A stretch of 64,000 nt of DNA, from positions 9,505,060 to 9,569,059 of the forward strand of contig OZ038434.1 in NCBI GenBank assembly GCA_964036275.1, read 5' to 3'. This DNA is from Litoditis marina (lineage: Eukaryota > Nematoda > Chromadorea > Rhabditida > Rhabditidae). Below, piece after piece: positions 45,989 to 57,600 of the stretch; positions within the stretch are counted from its first letter, which is position 1; each line of letters begins with the position of its first letter. A program made the position numbers and the translations under genes. A model generated the notes under the pieces. It searched no databases, had not been told where the DNA came from, and worked only from the letters and a program-made list of their open reading frames with translations.

Positions 45989-48900
45989 ATGGATTCTTTT
46001 CTCAAAAAGGGTCCTCCGAAAGCTAAGAAGAATGGCGATCGAGATTCGCTAGGAAGCAAAGAGAAGGATGCTACATCGAAAACTAATTTTCTTAGTGCAG
46101 CCACAGCAGCCGTACGTTTATTTTGTTGTTTTCGACGGTTCGCAGTGATTTGCCACTTACTATCGGTTACCATCATAGTCCGCACCAAATACCGTCACAG
46201 TTTTTGATATAAGTTGACCGTTTGAGCCTCTGTTCTGAGTTCATAGCTGCATTTAATATACTATTGCGTCATTCGATCTGTTGTTGTTAGTATGATCAGG
46301 ATATTCTTGAAGAATAGACCGTTTTTAGATTAGAAAAAAGTCCAACTTGATGATTTTTCATCAAATTCTGACAAATGTATCACCCTTTCTAGAATTTTGT
46401 AGTTGGAAGCAAATGTTGCCGAACTTGTGGATAGGTTACATGACCATTATTCAGCTTATTGACGACAATAAAGATGTTGGTTTGGATATTCTTGGGGATA
46501 TGAAGGACAATCTCGAGAATGTGATGGAGTTTTTCGATCTAATCAAGGAAGCTGACAATGTGAAGGTAATTCTGATGACTTATACTGATTTTGTTTCCAT
46601 TCAATTTATTGTTCAAGTTTGGTTTATGTTCTGTGTGGAAGTCATGAACTGCGTAATGAGTGGTGTAGTAAGTTCACGCAAAGAATATGAACGACTAAAT
46701 AAAAGTACTTCTAGGGTGAAATCCAGCAGCTACAGTTCCCCGCAAAGTTTCCCGTCAAGGAATATCGATTGATTGAGGTAGACAATGCGTTGGCGGATGC
46801 ATTTCAAAAAGGACAGAAGTGAGTCGGCATAAATGTGAAATTTTTGTCTTTCTCGAGGAAAATTCATGAAGTTTGGCGTATTTTATCTTGAAACTAAACC
46901 GGAAATTAGTCGGATGTTACCGGATCCGGAATATGACTATTTTCTTATTCAGATTGGTATTTCGCGGAGATGTAGATGACACCGTAGTGTTGTGCAGTGA
47001 GAACCGCTCCTATGCAGTGAAGGAAGTAGAAACATCCAACTCTCTCCTGCTCGCTCCCGTACTTCGGCTAGGTCAGGATATTCCTGACACAGACACTAAG
47101 GAAAAGTATCTGGAAAAAAGATTTGTGAGTTGGTTCTCTATTTCAGTTTTGGTCTATCTAGATCTAAAGGGGATGAACATTTGATTGTGAAAAGGTAGCG
47201 ATTTTGTGACATACTGCATAGTGGCATAGATGCGATACCCCGGTTATCTTTTCGGACTAATACTCAAAAACAAACAAACACTCAAACAACGCATGAACCA
47301 ACACAGACAAAGCTTCAAAAAAGGTTCATTAAGTACATATCTTTGCGAACACTTCAAAAATGAAAATAATCAAGAAAACTTTTCAATAGATATTTTAGAT
47401 TGTATCAACAATCAAGATACCAACACACGCCTAAGTAAAGAACTTTTCTGGATAAAACTACTTATGACACCATATCCATTTGGACTCAATGATCAGATTA
47501 AAAACTATGGAAACATTTCATCCAGCATCATCCCTTTTGACAAAAAATCTCATCCCTATTATAACATTAGAATCGTGAGGTATAAACAAAATCGCAATAC
47601 CAAAAACAACAAAACTAAAAACAACACATTAGATGTGAAAAACCTAGTGGAAAATATCACCAAATTAAATATTTATCAGTTACATTTAGCATATAAAAAT
47701 CTAAACAGACATGCCATCAAAGCATTGCTCGAATTGAGTAAAGAACAATCAATATTTAATAATTACGGAAAAGAAAAGAAGCTAATCATATATGGTTGTA
47801 TAGCTAAATCTTTCTGGATCAACGAACATAAGAAGAAACAACTTCCTATCAGAGAAAACTTCAAAATTATAAAAATTCCTTATGTTGATAAAGAAATAGT
47901 ACGAATACCCTTCAAAAAAGTAATCTGCCAAAACTTCAACAACATTGTACCCAATTACCAACCACCATTATTGAAACCAAGAATTATGTACATATACCAA
48001 GAACCTATTAGCAAAAAGATACTGAACTACGGAAAATTTTTAGAAAATCTCACAGACAATTCCATTGAGAATATAATGCAATCAGAATGCATTTGCTCCA
48101 AAAAACCAGAATGGATTGATAAACAACTTAACCACATTATCACAGGTGATCCTAAACTGTTTTTAGGAACCAACATTTACAATATACTAATTAAGGGAAC
48201 AAAGTACAGAGCTAAAGACGAATACATTGATACTAACTCTCTATTAAATCATATCAATGAGGAATGTGATAACTACATGAAGGAATTGAATAAAAAATAT
48301 CCAAACTTAACCAACCTCAACAACGCTAATAACTCAGTCAAGGATATACTAAAAGAAAAAGTTACAAAACAATTCAAAAACAAAAACATAATCCAAACAA
48401 CATCTAATTACTTTAATGCAGAATTAAAAGAAATCCACAAATATTTCGTTATAACAGTAACAGACAAAGCATCATCAAACTACTCCTTCACATGTAAAAA
48501 ACTATACATCCAAATGATGAATAAAGAAATGAAAACAAATCAACAAAACACCAATCAAACATACTGCCCATATTCACAAGAGAAACTAGAACAAATACTG
48601 AGTAGACACCAAATAACAAATAACAACTGGAGAATTAAAACCCCACAAACAACTAAAATCCCCAAAATATATGGAATTCCTAAACTACACAAATACCCGA
48701 TAAAATGCAGGTTTATAACTGGAGCAAGAACAAGTAGTTTAAGGGATTTATCTATACAAATTCAAAAAATTCTCACACATTTAAGAAATCATTTCAAAAA
48801 ATATTGTAATACTATTGAAAACAGAAATAATATATCACTTTTTTGGCCAATAGATAGCAGTTTTCACTTATTAAAGGAACTTAGAGATCTCAAACCTAAT

Positions 48901-51900
48901 AACTACCATTTGTATTCCGCAGATTTTACCAGCCTTTTCACCAGCTTACCACATGAAGTAGTCACTCAAAACCTAAACCAGCTAATAGACCTATGCTTTA
49001 ACAATGCAGGAGGAAATATTAAATATATAACAAACACCTACAAGAAAACTTTCTATACTTCTGATATTTGTAACATAAAAGATAGCCACAGCTACACTAA
49101 GAGTGATATCAAAAACCTAATTGGTTACATTCTGAACAACAGTTTCGCTAGATATGGAGATACCATATATAAACAAACAGCAGGTATTCCCCAAGGAAAT
49201 AACGCATCTCCTCTTCTCGCAGATCTAACGTTAGCTCACATGGAATTCAAATACATTATGGCTAATCAAAATGAATTCAAAAAATACAACATAAGATCAT
49301 TTCGTTATATGGACGACTTACTTCTAATATATAAACCAGACCAAACCCATATTATAGATAATTTCTCACTTATATACAACAATAAACTTCAACTGGAAAA
49401 AACTAATGAATGTGCGTACTCATGCGATTACCTTGACCTAACAATAGAAATAGAAAATATTGAGAATACATGCACTACAAAACTATTCAATAAAATAAAA
49501 TTTTCCATTTTCGAACAACTTCTACTAAATCTGATTAATTTACAAGGACAAGCAAAACACAGGTATACAAAGTTTTTTTTCTTTTCTGTTGTTTTTCTTT
49601 CTTTTAAAAATAAATTAGTCGTATAATATTAACATGTTCTATTCGATGGGATCTCCTGAAGATGCCTCAACCATCGAATAGAACAGCATCGTCGAGATTT
49701 AGAGGCGAAACGATGCAAATTAATCTAATCAACTTATTAACCTATCTTAAGTTGATAGTTTTAATATTTTTCCATTTAATAATTTTTAACTATAATTTGT
49801 AACACATTTCTTTTAAAATAACTTTAACTCATACTATTTCACAGTAAAACTCCTTTTCCCCTTTCTAATACCTTTCTGCTTTTTTCCGTGGAGGAGATGT
49901 TTAACCGTCAAACCGAGAGCATCACCCTCACACATACGCATTGTGGTTTACTGTTATGTACATTCTGCATGAATTTGTCTTTTACAAACTACGAAGTATA
50001 ACCCGTTCTTACCATTGCATATTTCTACGTGGGAAACATGCCTCTTTTGCTGTTATTAGTTATGTACTTGTCATATAGACAATTTTGGTGTGGTATCACG
50101 CCTGTCGATGAAATAGAACGAAGACACTACTCACATTGTTTTTCGTTAACCTGAAGGTAGCGATATGGTATAAATTGAACCTTCACCTTACTCATCTTCA
50201 TATTCCAGGTAAATGCCATCTCCCATCACTATCTCGAGTTGAAGCCAATAGAATGTGTCTCCGTGTTCCGTCTCAGAGATATGCTACACGAGAACGAACT
50301 GCAATGGGATTGTAGCACAAGCGTCTCTCAGAAGGAAAACGTGTAAGTCTATACATCTCCAAAGCCTCTTTCATACATCGTCATATATCACGAGTCCATA
50401 CATAGCTCACGCTTTTGATTTCTCATACCTAATACTAAAACATTTGTACACACGTAGTTTCGAGAGATCACGACTCACAATTCAAAAACAGAATGGGTCC
50501 CGGAAAGGTTGGTAGTACAGGGTACAGCTATCCTCGATGATGTTATTTGAGTCGGAATCTTTGAGATTTTTCTAAAATCTAGATTGACGATTGGAATTGC
50601 ACCGATTTCTGGCCCATGATCGGTCTTTTTTGTAGATATACATGGGATAATCTATTGGACACGATTCAAATGAGCGAGGGAGAGCTTCGTGCTCATCTGG
50701 CGACCATGCCTGTCATAGAGCATGAGGGTGAGTTTCTGTTTTTCTCACCTATTGTATACGTTTTTCCAGTTTGAGAGGCTTAGATTCGAACTCACACATT
50801 AGTGATATGTGCCTTTCTACAAGGAACACGCTTTTCGATTAAAAAACGTGGAATAAGTCGAATTTATTTGAATTTTATATTATTAATTGAACTAAATTAC
50901 TGGTTGTGGATAATTTTCAACTCAAATAACAATAACAGTCTGTGCAATATGATAACTGGTCAAGCATTCGTGAGTGAACGAATGCTCTATTTCATCATTC
51001 ATCAAGTTACTTAAGTACTTTGTTTTTGGGCCATATTCGTTGGTTGTCCTACGAATACCGCGATCGTCTAATTGATCAAATTATCGATTTCTGTGACGAG
51101 GATTCAGTTCCTGATGTCTGCGTCGATAAGGTATGCCCTTAAAAAATTTAAAAAAAAAACATTTCCGATCATGATATTTGGTGTTAATTGTGAACAAATT
51201 GATACTACGTATATACTCTCGAATCGAACTATCGAACTTATTTTTTAAAACAATTTGAAGTTCACAAGTTAGAATTGGTTAAAGTTTTGGTATTCTTCAC
51301 TTTTTTCTTCCAGGTCACCTTTGATGCTATGCGGACTGAACTGCCTTCAAATGTTACTGACGAAGCTATTCGATGGTTTATTCGCACCTGTTGTGAGGAG
51401 GTAGAAGGAGGTAATATATCTACTCGGTAACCATTTACTGTTAACTGCTGATAACGTGACATGTGTAAGGAAAGGAAATAGTTCTTCGAACTAGACTCTA
51501 GTCAATCCAGTTCAAAATTCTGCGTTTTCCTAGTTTGGGAACGTTGAATCCGAGATTCAAAGAACAAAATCGGAAAATGGGATTAAGTCGGAAGAATTCG
51601 ACCATACCTCAGAGCATGCAGAGACGAGAGACAGAAAGATTTGGAGATCGGTCATGGCTCACCACTATGTGACGAATGAAACTAAAACTTGAAACTTGAA
51701 ATCCAGCGTAGTCGTTATTGTTTTAGCTCTGAAAATGTTGCCAAGACAAGTAGTTCGACTGCGTTCTTCGCAAATTCTACGGAAGGTGAGCAAGCTGGAC
51801 AGTGGTATTTTCGAACAACAGCTCGATCAGCTACTACCGACTGGGATCGAATTGAAGTGAGTGCAAGTCGGATTTTCGGTTCTGGTTTCTGGTTCTGGGA

Positions 51901-52963
51901 GAAAAATGAAACAACATCATCGCCCCTTCATATTATTTCTAACCATACGTGATGCTTCTTTATAGTCCGCAGAGTTTAATGGGTTGGGAAGTCGTGTGTT
52001 TTCTCTGGATAAACAAACTACAAAACTAGTTGGGGAAACTTTCATAAGTGGAGGTGACTTTTGTATTAAAAAAATGTGCAAAAGCTCTACGTTCGATTCT
52101 AACTGATCTTCCATATTCAGCCTTTTTAACTTAAAAAATATGGGGCATATGAGAAGGCTTAGCTGTTGATTTCTCAGGTATACCGGAAAATTTGTTCATT
52201 CCCTGATTCTCTCCCTCATATTTTTAATGGTACTTATTCATTTCATATGGCCATTGTTTTCCAGCAAATATTGTAATATATGAGTTTGTTGATTTGAGAT
52301 ACAATTATCTTCTTTTTACGAATCTCGATTTAAGATACGAATATCTGCACGGTCTCTGCCTGATCGAGGAAACGTTCAGAGGGAAGTCGTTGTCTTACCT
52401 GAATGTAGAAGATCTTCCAGAAGAACCACGTGAAAGGTACGTGTGTTCCGGTCGTTTCTGGAAAATTTCCGAATAGTTTTTTTTAAAGTTTTAATCATGC
52501 TGTTGCCTTTTTCGGATATAATACAGAACATTTGGATGAAAGATCAAACTACAACTAGGGCATTTTCAACTCTTGTGCCTAACCTTTTATGTAATGCACC
52601 ATTATCAATGGTGAATGATGTTTGTTTGATGAATGATTAGCACCGCTCCCGGTTCTAGCCGACTGTAAATCCATGATTATGCATTTTCACGATTTTGGCG
52701 AAAGAAGAGCCTGTTTGGCATTTTAAGAGTTTTAATGACTATTTGTAATCCTTACTGTCTATTATGAAAAGTGAATGTAGTCACATTTCAGACTGAAGAT
52801 CCTTTTCGAGCGGAAGCAGTCGTGGTTAATGGAGGAGTTAGCACCGTATCTCTCCGACATCTGCGCCAATTCAAAGGCAATCAGCGGACTGTTGGTGGCG
52901 CACTGTAGATACACGAAGAACGAGAACGGAGATAAAGTGTTCTGTTCCCTTAGAGTAGTATAA
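45989..52963 (+). CDS. Sister chromatid cohesion protein DCC1 (DSCC1)
   Basis: Subunit of the CTF18-RFC clamp loader, which with CTF8 supports PCNA loading and cohesion in S phase. Exons: 45989-46111, 46403-46565, 46715-46818, 46953-47124, 50209-50342, 50636-50727, 51030-51130, 51314-51410, 51727-51856, 52335-52436 and 52792-52963. Landmarks are LVFRGDVDDTVVLCSENRSY and TSNSLLL (compare human VIRGDKDEQAVLCSKDKTY), TWDNLLDTIQMSEGELRAHL and a C-terminal WLMEELAPYLSDICAN followed by LLVAHCRYT. The N-terminal Lys-rich exon (MDSFLKKGPPKAKKNG) has no match to human DSCC1. Two defects: exon 2 is 163 nt where a multiple of three is needed, and exon 7 is preceded by TTTTTGG instead of AG. The intron 47125-50208 carries a retroelement. 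Confidence 0.88.
47230..49626 (+). CDS. GIY-YIG / reverse transcriptase polyprotein
   Basis: 798-aa ORF. The N-terminal ~90 residues look like a GIY-YIG nuclease without its first strands: TLKQRMNQHRQSF with the helix arginine, YLCEHF, then KELFWIKLL with the glutamate and PFGLND. The reverse transcriptase follows: VTDKASSNYSF, IPKIYGIPKLHKYPIKCRFI, motif A YSADFTSLFTSLP, motif B GIPQGNNASPLLADLTL and motif C FRYMDDLLLI. The catalytic aspartates are present. It ends in a phenylalanine-rich tail soon after the YLDLTIEI motif, so the thumb region is probably lost. An N-terminal GIY-YIG is the arrangement described for the Naiad/Chlamys clade, whereas classical Penelopes have it C-terminal. The codon use is far more AT-rich than DSCC1. 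Confidence 0.85.
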   Translation: MRYPGYLFGLILKNKQTLKQRMNQHRQSFKKGSLSTYLCEHFKNENNQENFSIDILDCINNQDTNTRLSKELFWIKLLMTPYPFGLNDQIKNYGNISSSIIPFDKKSHPYYNIRIVRYKQNRNTKNNKTKNNTLDVKNLVENITKLNIYQLHLAYKNLNRHAIKALLELSKEQSIFNNYGKEKKLIIYGCIAKSFWINEHKKKQLPIRENFKIIKIPYVDKEIVRIPFKKVICQNFNNIVPNYQPPLLKPRIMYIYQEPISKKILNYGKFLENLTDNSIENIMQSECICSKKPEWIDKQLNHIITGDPKLFLGTNIYNILIKGTKYRAKDEYIDTNSLLNHINEECDNYMKELNKKYPNLTNLNNANNSVKDILKEKVTKQFKNKNIIQTTSNYFNAELKEIHKYFVITVTDKASSNYSFTCKKLYIQMMNKEMKTNQQNTNQTYCPYSQEKLEQILSRHQITNNNWRIKTPQTTKIPKIYGIPKLHKYPIKCRFITGARTSSLRDLSIQIQKILTHLRNHFKKYCNTIENRNNISLFWPIDSSFHLLKELRDLKPNNYHLYSADFTSLFTSLPHEVVTQNLNQLIDLCFNNAGGNIKYITNTYKKTFYTSDICNIKDSHSYTKSDIKNLIGYILNNSFARYGDTIYKQTAGIPQGNNASPLLADLTLAHMEFKYIMANQNEFKKYNIRSFRYMDDLLLIYKPDQTHIIDNFSLIYNNKLQLEKTNECAYSCDYLDLTIEIENIENTCTTKLFNKIKFSIFEQLLLNLINLQGQAKHRYTKFFFFSVVFLSFKNKLVV
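49640..49716 (+). ncRNA. Hammerhead-like core at the retroelement 3' end
   Basis: CTGAAGATGCCTC (49656) is followed by GAGGCGAAACG (49702). GCCTC pairs with GAGGC between CUGANGA and GAAA. A 13-bp helix (TTCTATTCGATGG with CCATCGAATAGAA) encloses the first half. CAGCATCGTC can pair with CGATGC just after GAAA. Penelope-like elements are known to carry hammerhead motifs, but here the order implies a pseudoknot, so activity is doubtful. Confidence 0.55.
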
Positions 52964-53238
52964 GGCTTGTCCGTCCTTTTTCTTTGCAAACTAATGTTGA
53001 TTCTCATTCATCTTTAGCCCGTTCTTGATTAGGTAGTTTCTTATCAGCCCGATCTCTCAAAATCTCATTCACACTCGTGTTTTCTTCGTTTTTCACTAGT
53101 TGCATTAGGTTCACACGTTCATTGAATGTTATTTTGATTTTTCTCGATTGCTGACTTGTTTTCTGATGTAAATGTGTGATGGTCGCCTAAATCTTATACG
53201 GGTGTGATTTTTTTTAAATTTCTGATGTTTCTTCTCTC

Positions 53239-53244
53239 AATAAA
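53239..53244 (+). other. Poly(A) signal of DSCC1
   Basis: AATAAA about 275 bases after the DSCC1 stop. Confidence 0.55.
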
Positions 53245-53570
53245 CTTATGTGATGATAGAATATACATTGCTTTTGAAAGATTTACGCAATGTTTACAAT
53301 AGTGAAAATACCTGTTTCTGAACAGTATTTCCTACGCAAAGTTGGTGCCAGATGGTTGGTTGAGCTGGCATCTTCACCAAGTTACAATTACTTACGTTTA
53401 TTTGTTTCACTCGCCCGTCACTGAAGTCTGTTCATGTTTTTCTCTATGCTGAACCGATAGATTGACTTAATCTTAATTGCAGGGGTTTTTCACTTCTCGC
53501 ATTGTTTTAGTCGTCTTGAATTCATATCAGCAGATATTTGGGCAGGCATTAAGCGCTCCGTAACTCTGGC

Positions 53571-54039
53571 GTCAATGACGGGAACCGACTAAAACGCGAA
53601 AACAGTCGAAAACCGCGCCGACTGTCGGAAATCCTGAATCAGGACCGACTTGTCGCGACGGCGGCAAAATTTATTCAAATTTTTGCATGTTTTATATGAT
53701 AAGGCTGAACAAAGTTTGTGCATTTCGGAAAAAGGAGATAATTTCTACTACTATTTTGAATGTAATCTTCAACTATAACGCGATAAACATGACAATAGGT
53801 TATTTTTCTCAGTTTTCGACCTTTTTTGTGAAAATTTGCTTTTCACTGGTAAATTTCTCAAAATTGGATAAATTCAATAATACCTACATATTTTCACATT
53901 CTACATGATGATATTCAACAATTTCTTCAAATTGTCTATCCTACTTCATTTATTGTCAATTTAAAGTAGTAAATGAGTGATTTTCTATTTCTGTCGCGAC
54001 AAGTCGGACCCCTCCGACTGTCGGTGCACCGTCATTGAC
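53571..54039. mobile_element. 469-bp inverted-repeat element
   Basis: It starts GTCAATGACGG and ends with the inverse CCGTCATTGAC. Inner arms CCGACTGTCGG and GGACCGACTTGTCGCGAC recur inverted at 53992-54023. The interior is AT-rich with no coding frame that resembles a protein. It is a MITE between DSCC1 and the deubiquitinase gene. Confidence 0.85.
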
Positions 54040-54611
54040 CGGTAGGTTTGCTGAGCACTATCGGTGCTACGCACCGAATGTGGGCCAGTTTATGGCACTT
54101 AGCGCTTTTAGGGTGCTGCAGTTAGTCAAGAACTTTTTCGTCGCCAAATTCAGCTGAAAATCTTCATTCCTCTGATTTATGTTAGAACTCTTATTTATGT
54201 ATGATTGACCTTCACAATACCCTAGTTATTTAGCAATAAAATAGGAGAATTTTAGCTTCACAACAACTGACCTAGGATCTTACTTGGCATCTTCTTTTTG
54301 AACTTAAAACAGTAATACCGTTTATTTGAGTACACTTGGAGTTGGAACAGCCGAATTGCATTTCGTTTGAATACGGGCCTACCTCCTTATATCCGATCTC
54401 ATAATTTAAATTCCAAAGATAGAGAGCAAGTATCTTGTTCCAGCAGACTTGATCTCCTACTTTCTTCACGATACCAGCCCCTATGAAATCGTCATCTTGA
54501 TATGTTTCAGCTCTGAAGCTCCGTCCAAGACAGAGAGTGCAGGTTTTAGACGTATTGTGTATGTGTGTACGTCGTAAATCCGACGTCACTCAACACAGTC
54601 GTACTGAAAAA

Positions 54612-57600
54612 ATGAGCACCAATGGTCTGAAAGGTGGAGCCGCCTGCGCACATCGTTCGAAAAAGTCTCTCTTCAAAGCAAAAGTGAGTGTGTTTTTTGT
54701 AGAGTATTTTGTCGTAGTGGTATCGTTCTGGGTTGGTTGAGTAGGTTAGTCATGCATTGTTCTGAGAAGCAGGTTATAAAATCATCAAGACTTTCGATTG
54801 CAGGATGTTCGTAAGAAGTTGAAGAACCCGAGCCGTGTTTGTGAGGACTGTGAAAGACTGAAAAAGGCTGGTCAAGAATTACCGAAAAATCCCACGGTAC
54901 GTTTTGCTCATTTATGAGTTGCAGACTTGGTGATTCGTTTTGTGCCGTTTTTATTGCTCTCTCTTTCAATGCTTATTAATTGAGTCATATACCAGTGACG
55001 ATGTGTGGGTAGCCGTATAAATGCAAAGTTGCAAAGAACCCCACTACGTTTTGCCCAAATTGGACGAAGTTGTCTTTTTTCATTAAAAATCACGACTTTT
55101 CGCGTATTCAAATGGAAAAACGGGCTGCAGTCCGTTTACGGACAACTCGTCCCCGCGTTGCGTGCGACAACTCGTCCCCGCAGATGCGACAACTCGTCCC
55201 CACCTCGAATATTGCTCAAATTAGGTCAAAACTCAAGAATTAATGTAGTAACTAGGTTATAGTTAATACTAAAGACTGTATACAACCATAGATATAGGAA
55301 ACAATGAAAAACACAAACGATAGATCACATTTTGCTATAATTATCACAATTTTCATGAACTTCTTGCTTCCTCTCCAATAGGTGACGACTAAATTAATTT
55401 TTCGAATGTATTCATGGTTAATTTGTATTCAGTAATAGGCAGGAAACTTTACAAAATTTGATTTCGCTTTGAAACGTAGTTTTTAGCTACTTTTGTGATA
55501 AAACATTGGGAACGAGTTGTCGCATGAAGGGGGACGAGTTGTCGCACACGCGACGCGCGGGGACGAGTTGTCGCGGAATCGCTGCCGTTCGTGTGAATAT
55601 TATTATGTCCATTCCATGGTCAGAACGAGAATATCTGTAAAAAGATCCATCTGTACTGTAGTCTACCATGTAAGCCTATACCTTTTCCGATATTGTTGGT
55701 GCAATAAAATCCGCTCTTTTTTTGGTATTCAGTATTCTTTTCATTCCTGAGTAAATATCAAGTGAACTAGTGTAATATTCACTGCTTACGTAGTGCATGG
55801 TCAAACTATCTATGTTAGAAGTTACAAGGGCTGACCTTGTATGCACAGGTGTTAGGTGTGACTGTTACTCAAAAAGTTATTAGTTCTCCCATTAAAGTAT
55901 GTGAAACCGTACGATTTTATACAAAAATGAGCAGTGTCTTTCTATATAGTGATAGTGTAAAGGTAGTCCGTTTTTGATTTCTGACACTAACTATTTGTAA
56001 AGGTAGTCCGTTTTTGATTTCTGACACTAACTATTTGCACTGCAGTATGCTTGTGTATGTGTGAGAAAAAGCGACCGCCAGCGAAATTATGCAGGGCTCC
56101 TGTGAAAAGGGTCAGAGTGACGATCAAACCATTACAGAATTCTAATCTGTTGTATATCAACAATTTTCAGTCCGAAATTCTAATGTGTATATCGTGTGCA
56201 CATACCGGTTGTCAGGATCACGCCATGAAACATAGTGAGGCCGTACGCACCGGCGACACCCATCCCTTGATGCTCCACATGGACAATGGAGTTCTCAGGT
56301 CAGAAGTCATCTATGAATCACACACATACTCCGTATATGTGGTCGGCTGGTCGGAATAGCCAGTTCTTCCAAAATCAAGAAAAATTGCCAATTTTCAATA
56401 AGAGCGCATGAATTTTCAGTTATTATATCCAAAAAAACACACCAGTAAGGTGGGCCCATCCTACAACAAGAACCCCGATTATTTTCACATTTCAATACCA
56501 AAAAAACATGAGTGTGCGTGAAAAAAGTCTCCTGGCATTATGTACTTTATCTGCCTACAAGAAGCAGACTCGTTACGTAACAGAAGCCGAGTCAAAACGG
56601 TGTGCGTCATTCGATTATTTTGATGGTTGATGTTAGTGATGGGCGCTGATTGTGACTGAGAGCCACTAAGCTGACTGCGTGAAGAGTGACGTGGGTGAGC
56701 AAACAGGTTTTGCCTCCGTGTTGTCTCGCACCCTCAAACGCTCTCGGCGGGTCAGTGTGGGAGCACACGGCTCGATACAACCATTTAAAGTCAACACTTG
56801 CTGCTACTCGGCAACTGCGCCTGTATTGCTATCTTGACCGCATCTACTCAAGTCACGTGTTCAATCGCGAATAAGTTCATATTCTATTCTCAACTCAAAC
56901 TCGAGTTTCCCCGACTGCTTCTATGAAAGCATTAAAACGGTTTCGACATAAGGGCGAATGGAGGGTGTGAGTTATGGTTATAAAAACTTAGCAACAACCA
57001 ACAATCGTTGTTTATGGTTTTGATAATCTTTAGGGATCTGCATACATAAGGCGACTTTGTTGTACACAGAAATTGATTGAAAATCAGGTGTTTTATCTGG
57101 GTAATTGAACTTCAAAACAGAATGGGAAACCACTTTTGTTCTGTAAAGTGCAACTATTGCTGAAATTAGGGTTGTTAAACATTTCAATTGTGAAAAAAAT
57201 GGGTGATTGAATACATTCAACAAAGTCGCCTCACGTTTGGCGCTCTTGGCGGTATGCTTTCCGTACTGAAATAAGAGTTTCCGTTGGTTTCATAGCGTAT
57301 GGTTTTGGTTTCCTTACCTTTGAAATACAAACACCACTCTTAAGAGTAGATCGATCGTACTGATGACTGATTTAGGGTGGTGTGGATTTCTTTTCAACTG
57401 TACATGGTCGTGCTTTGCTGAAAGTTCAACAATTTCATGCGCTGCTCAGTATTTGATCAACCAAAGAGTTAAAATAATTTTTATGGTTACTGTTACTCCG
57501 AAACACTATTTTTGGTCGAAGTTTACTATGATAATGCTAATTTGAGACTGATTCAATTCCATATAGTTTGGTTGCCAAAGTATTGAAACAGCGCCTAAAT

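Larger units (their letters stand above)
47230..49716 (+). mobile_element. Penelope-like retroelement in a DSCC1 intron
   Basis: An AT-rich insertion in the same orientation as DSCC1. It contains one long ORF (GIY-YIG-like part followed by reverse transcriptase) and, 30-90 bases after it, a hammerhead-like core. The 5' end seems truncated within the endonuclease domain. The reverse transcriptase also lacks the expected C-terminal end. I cannot define the element's outer borders or target duplications. Confidence 0.8.
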
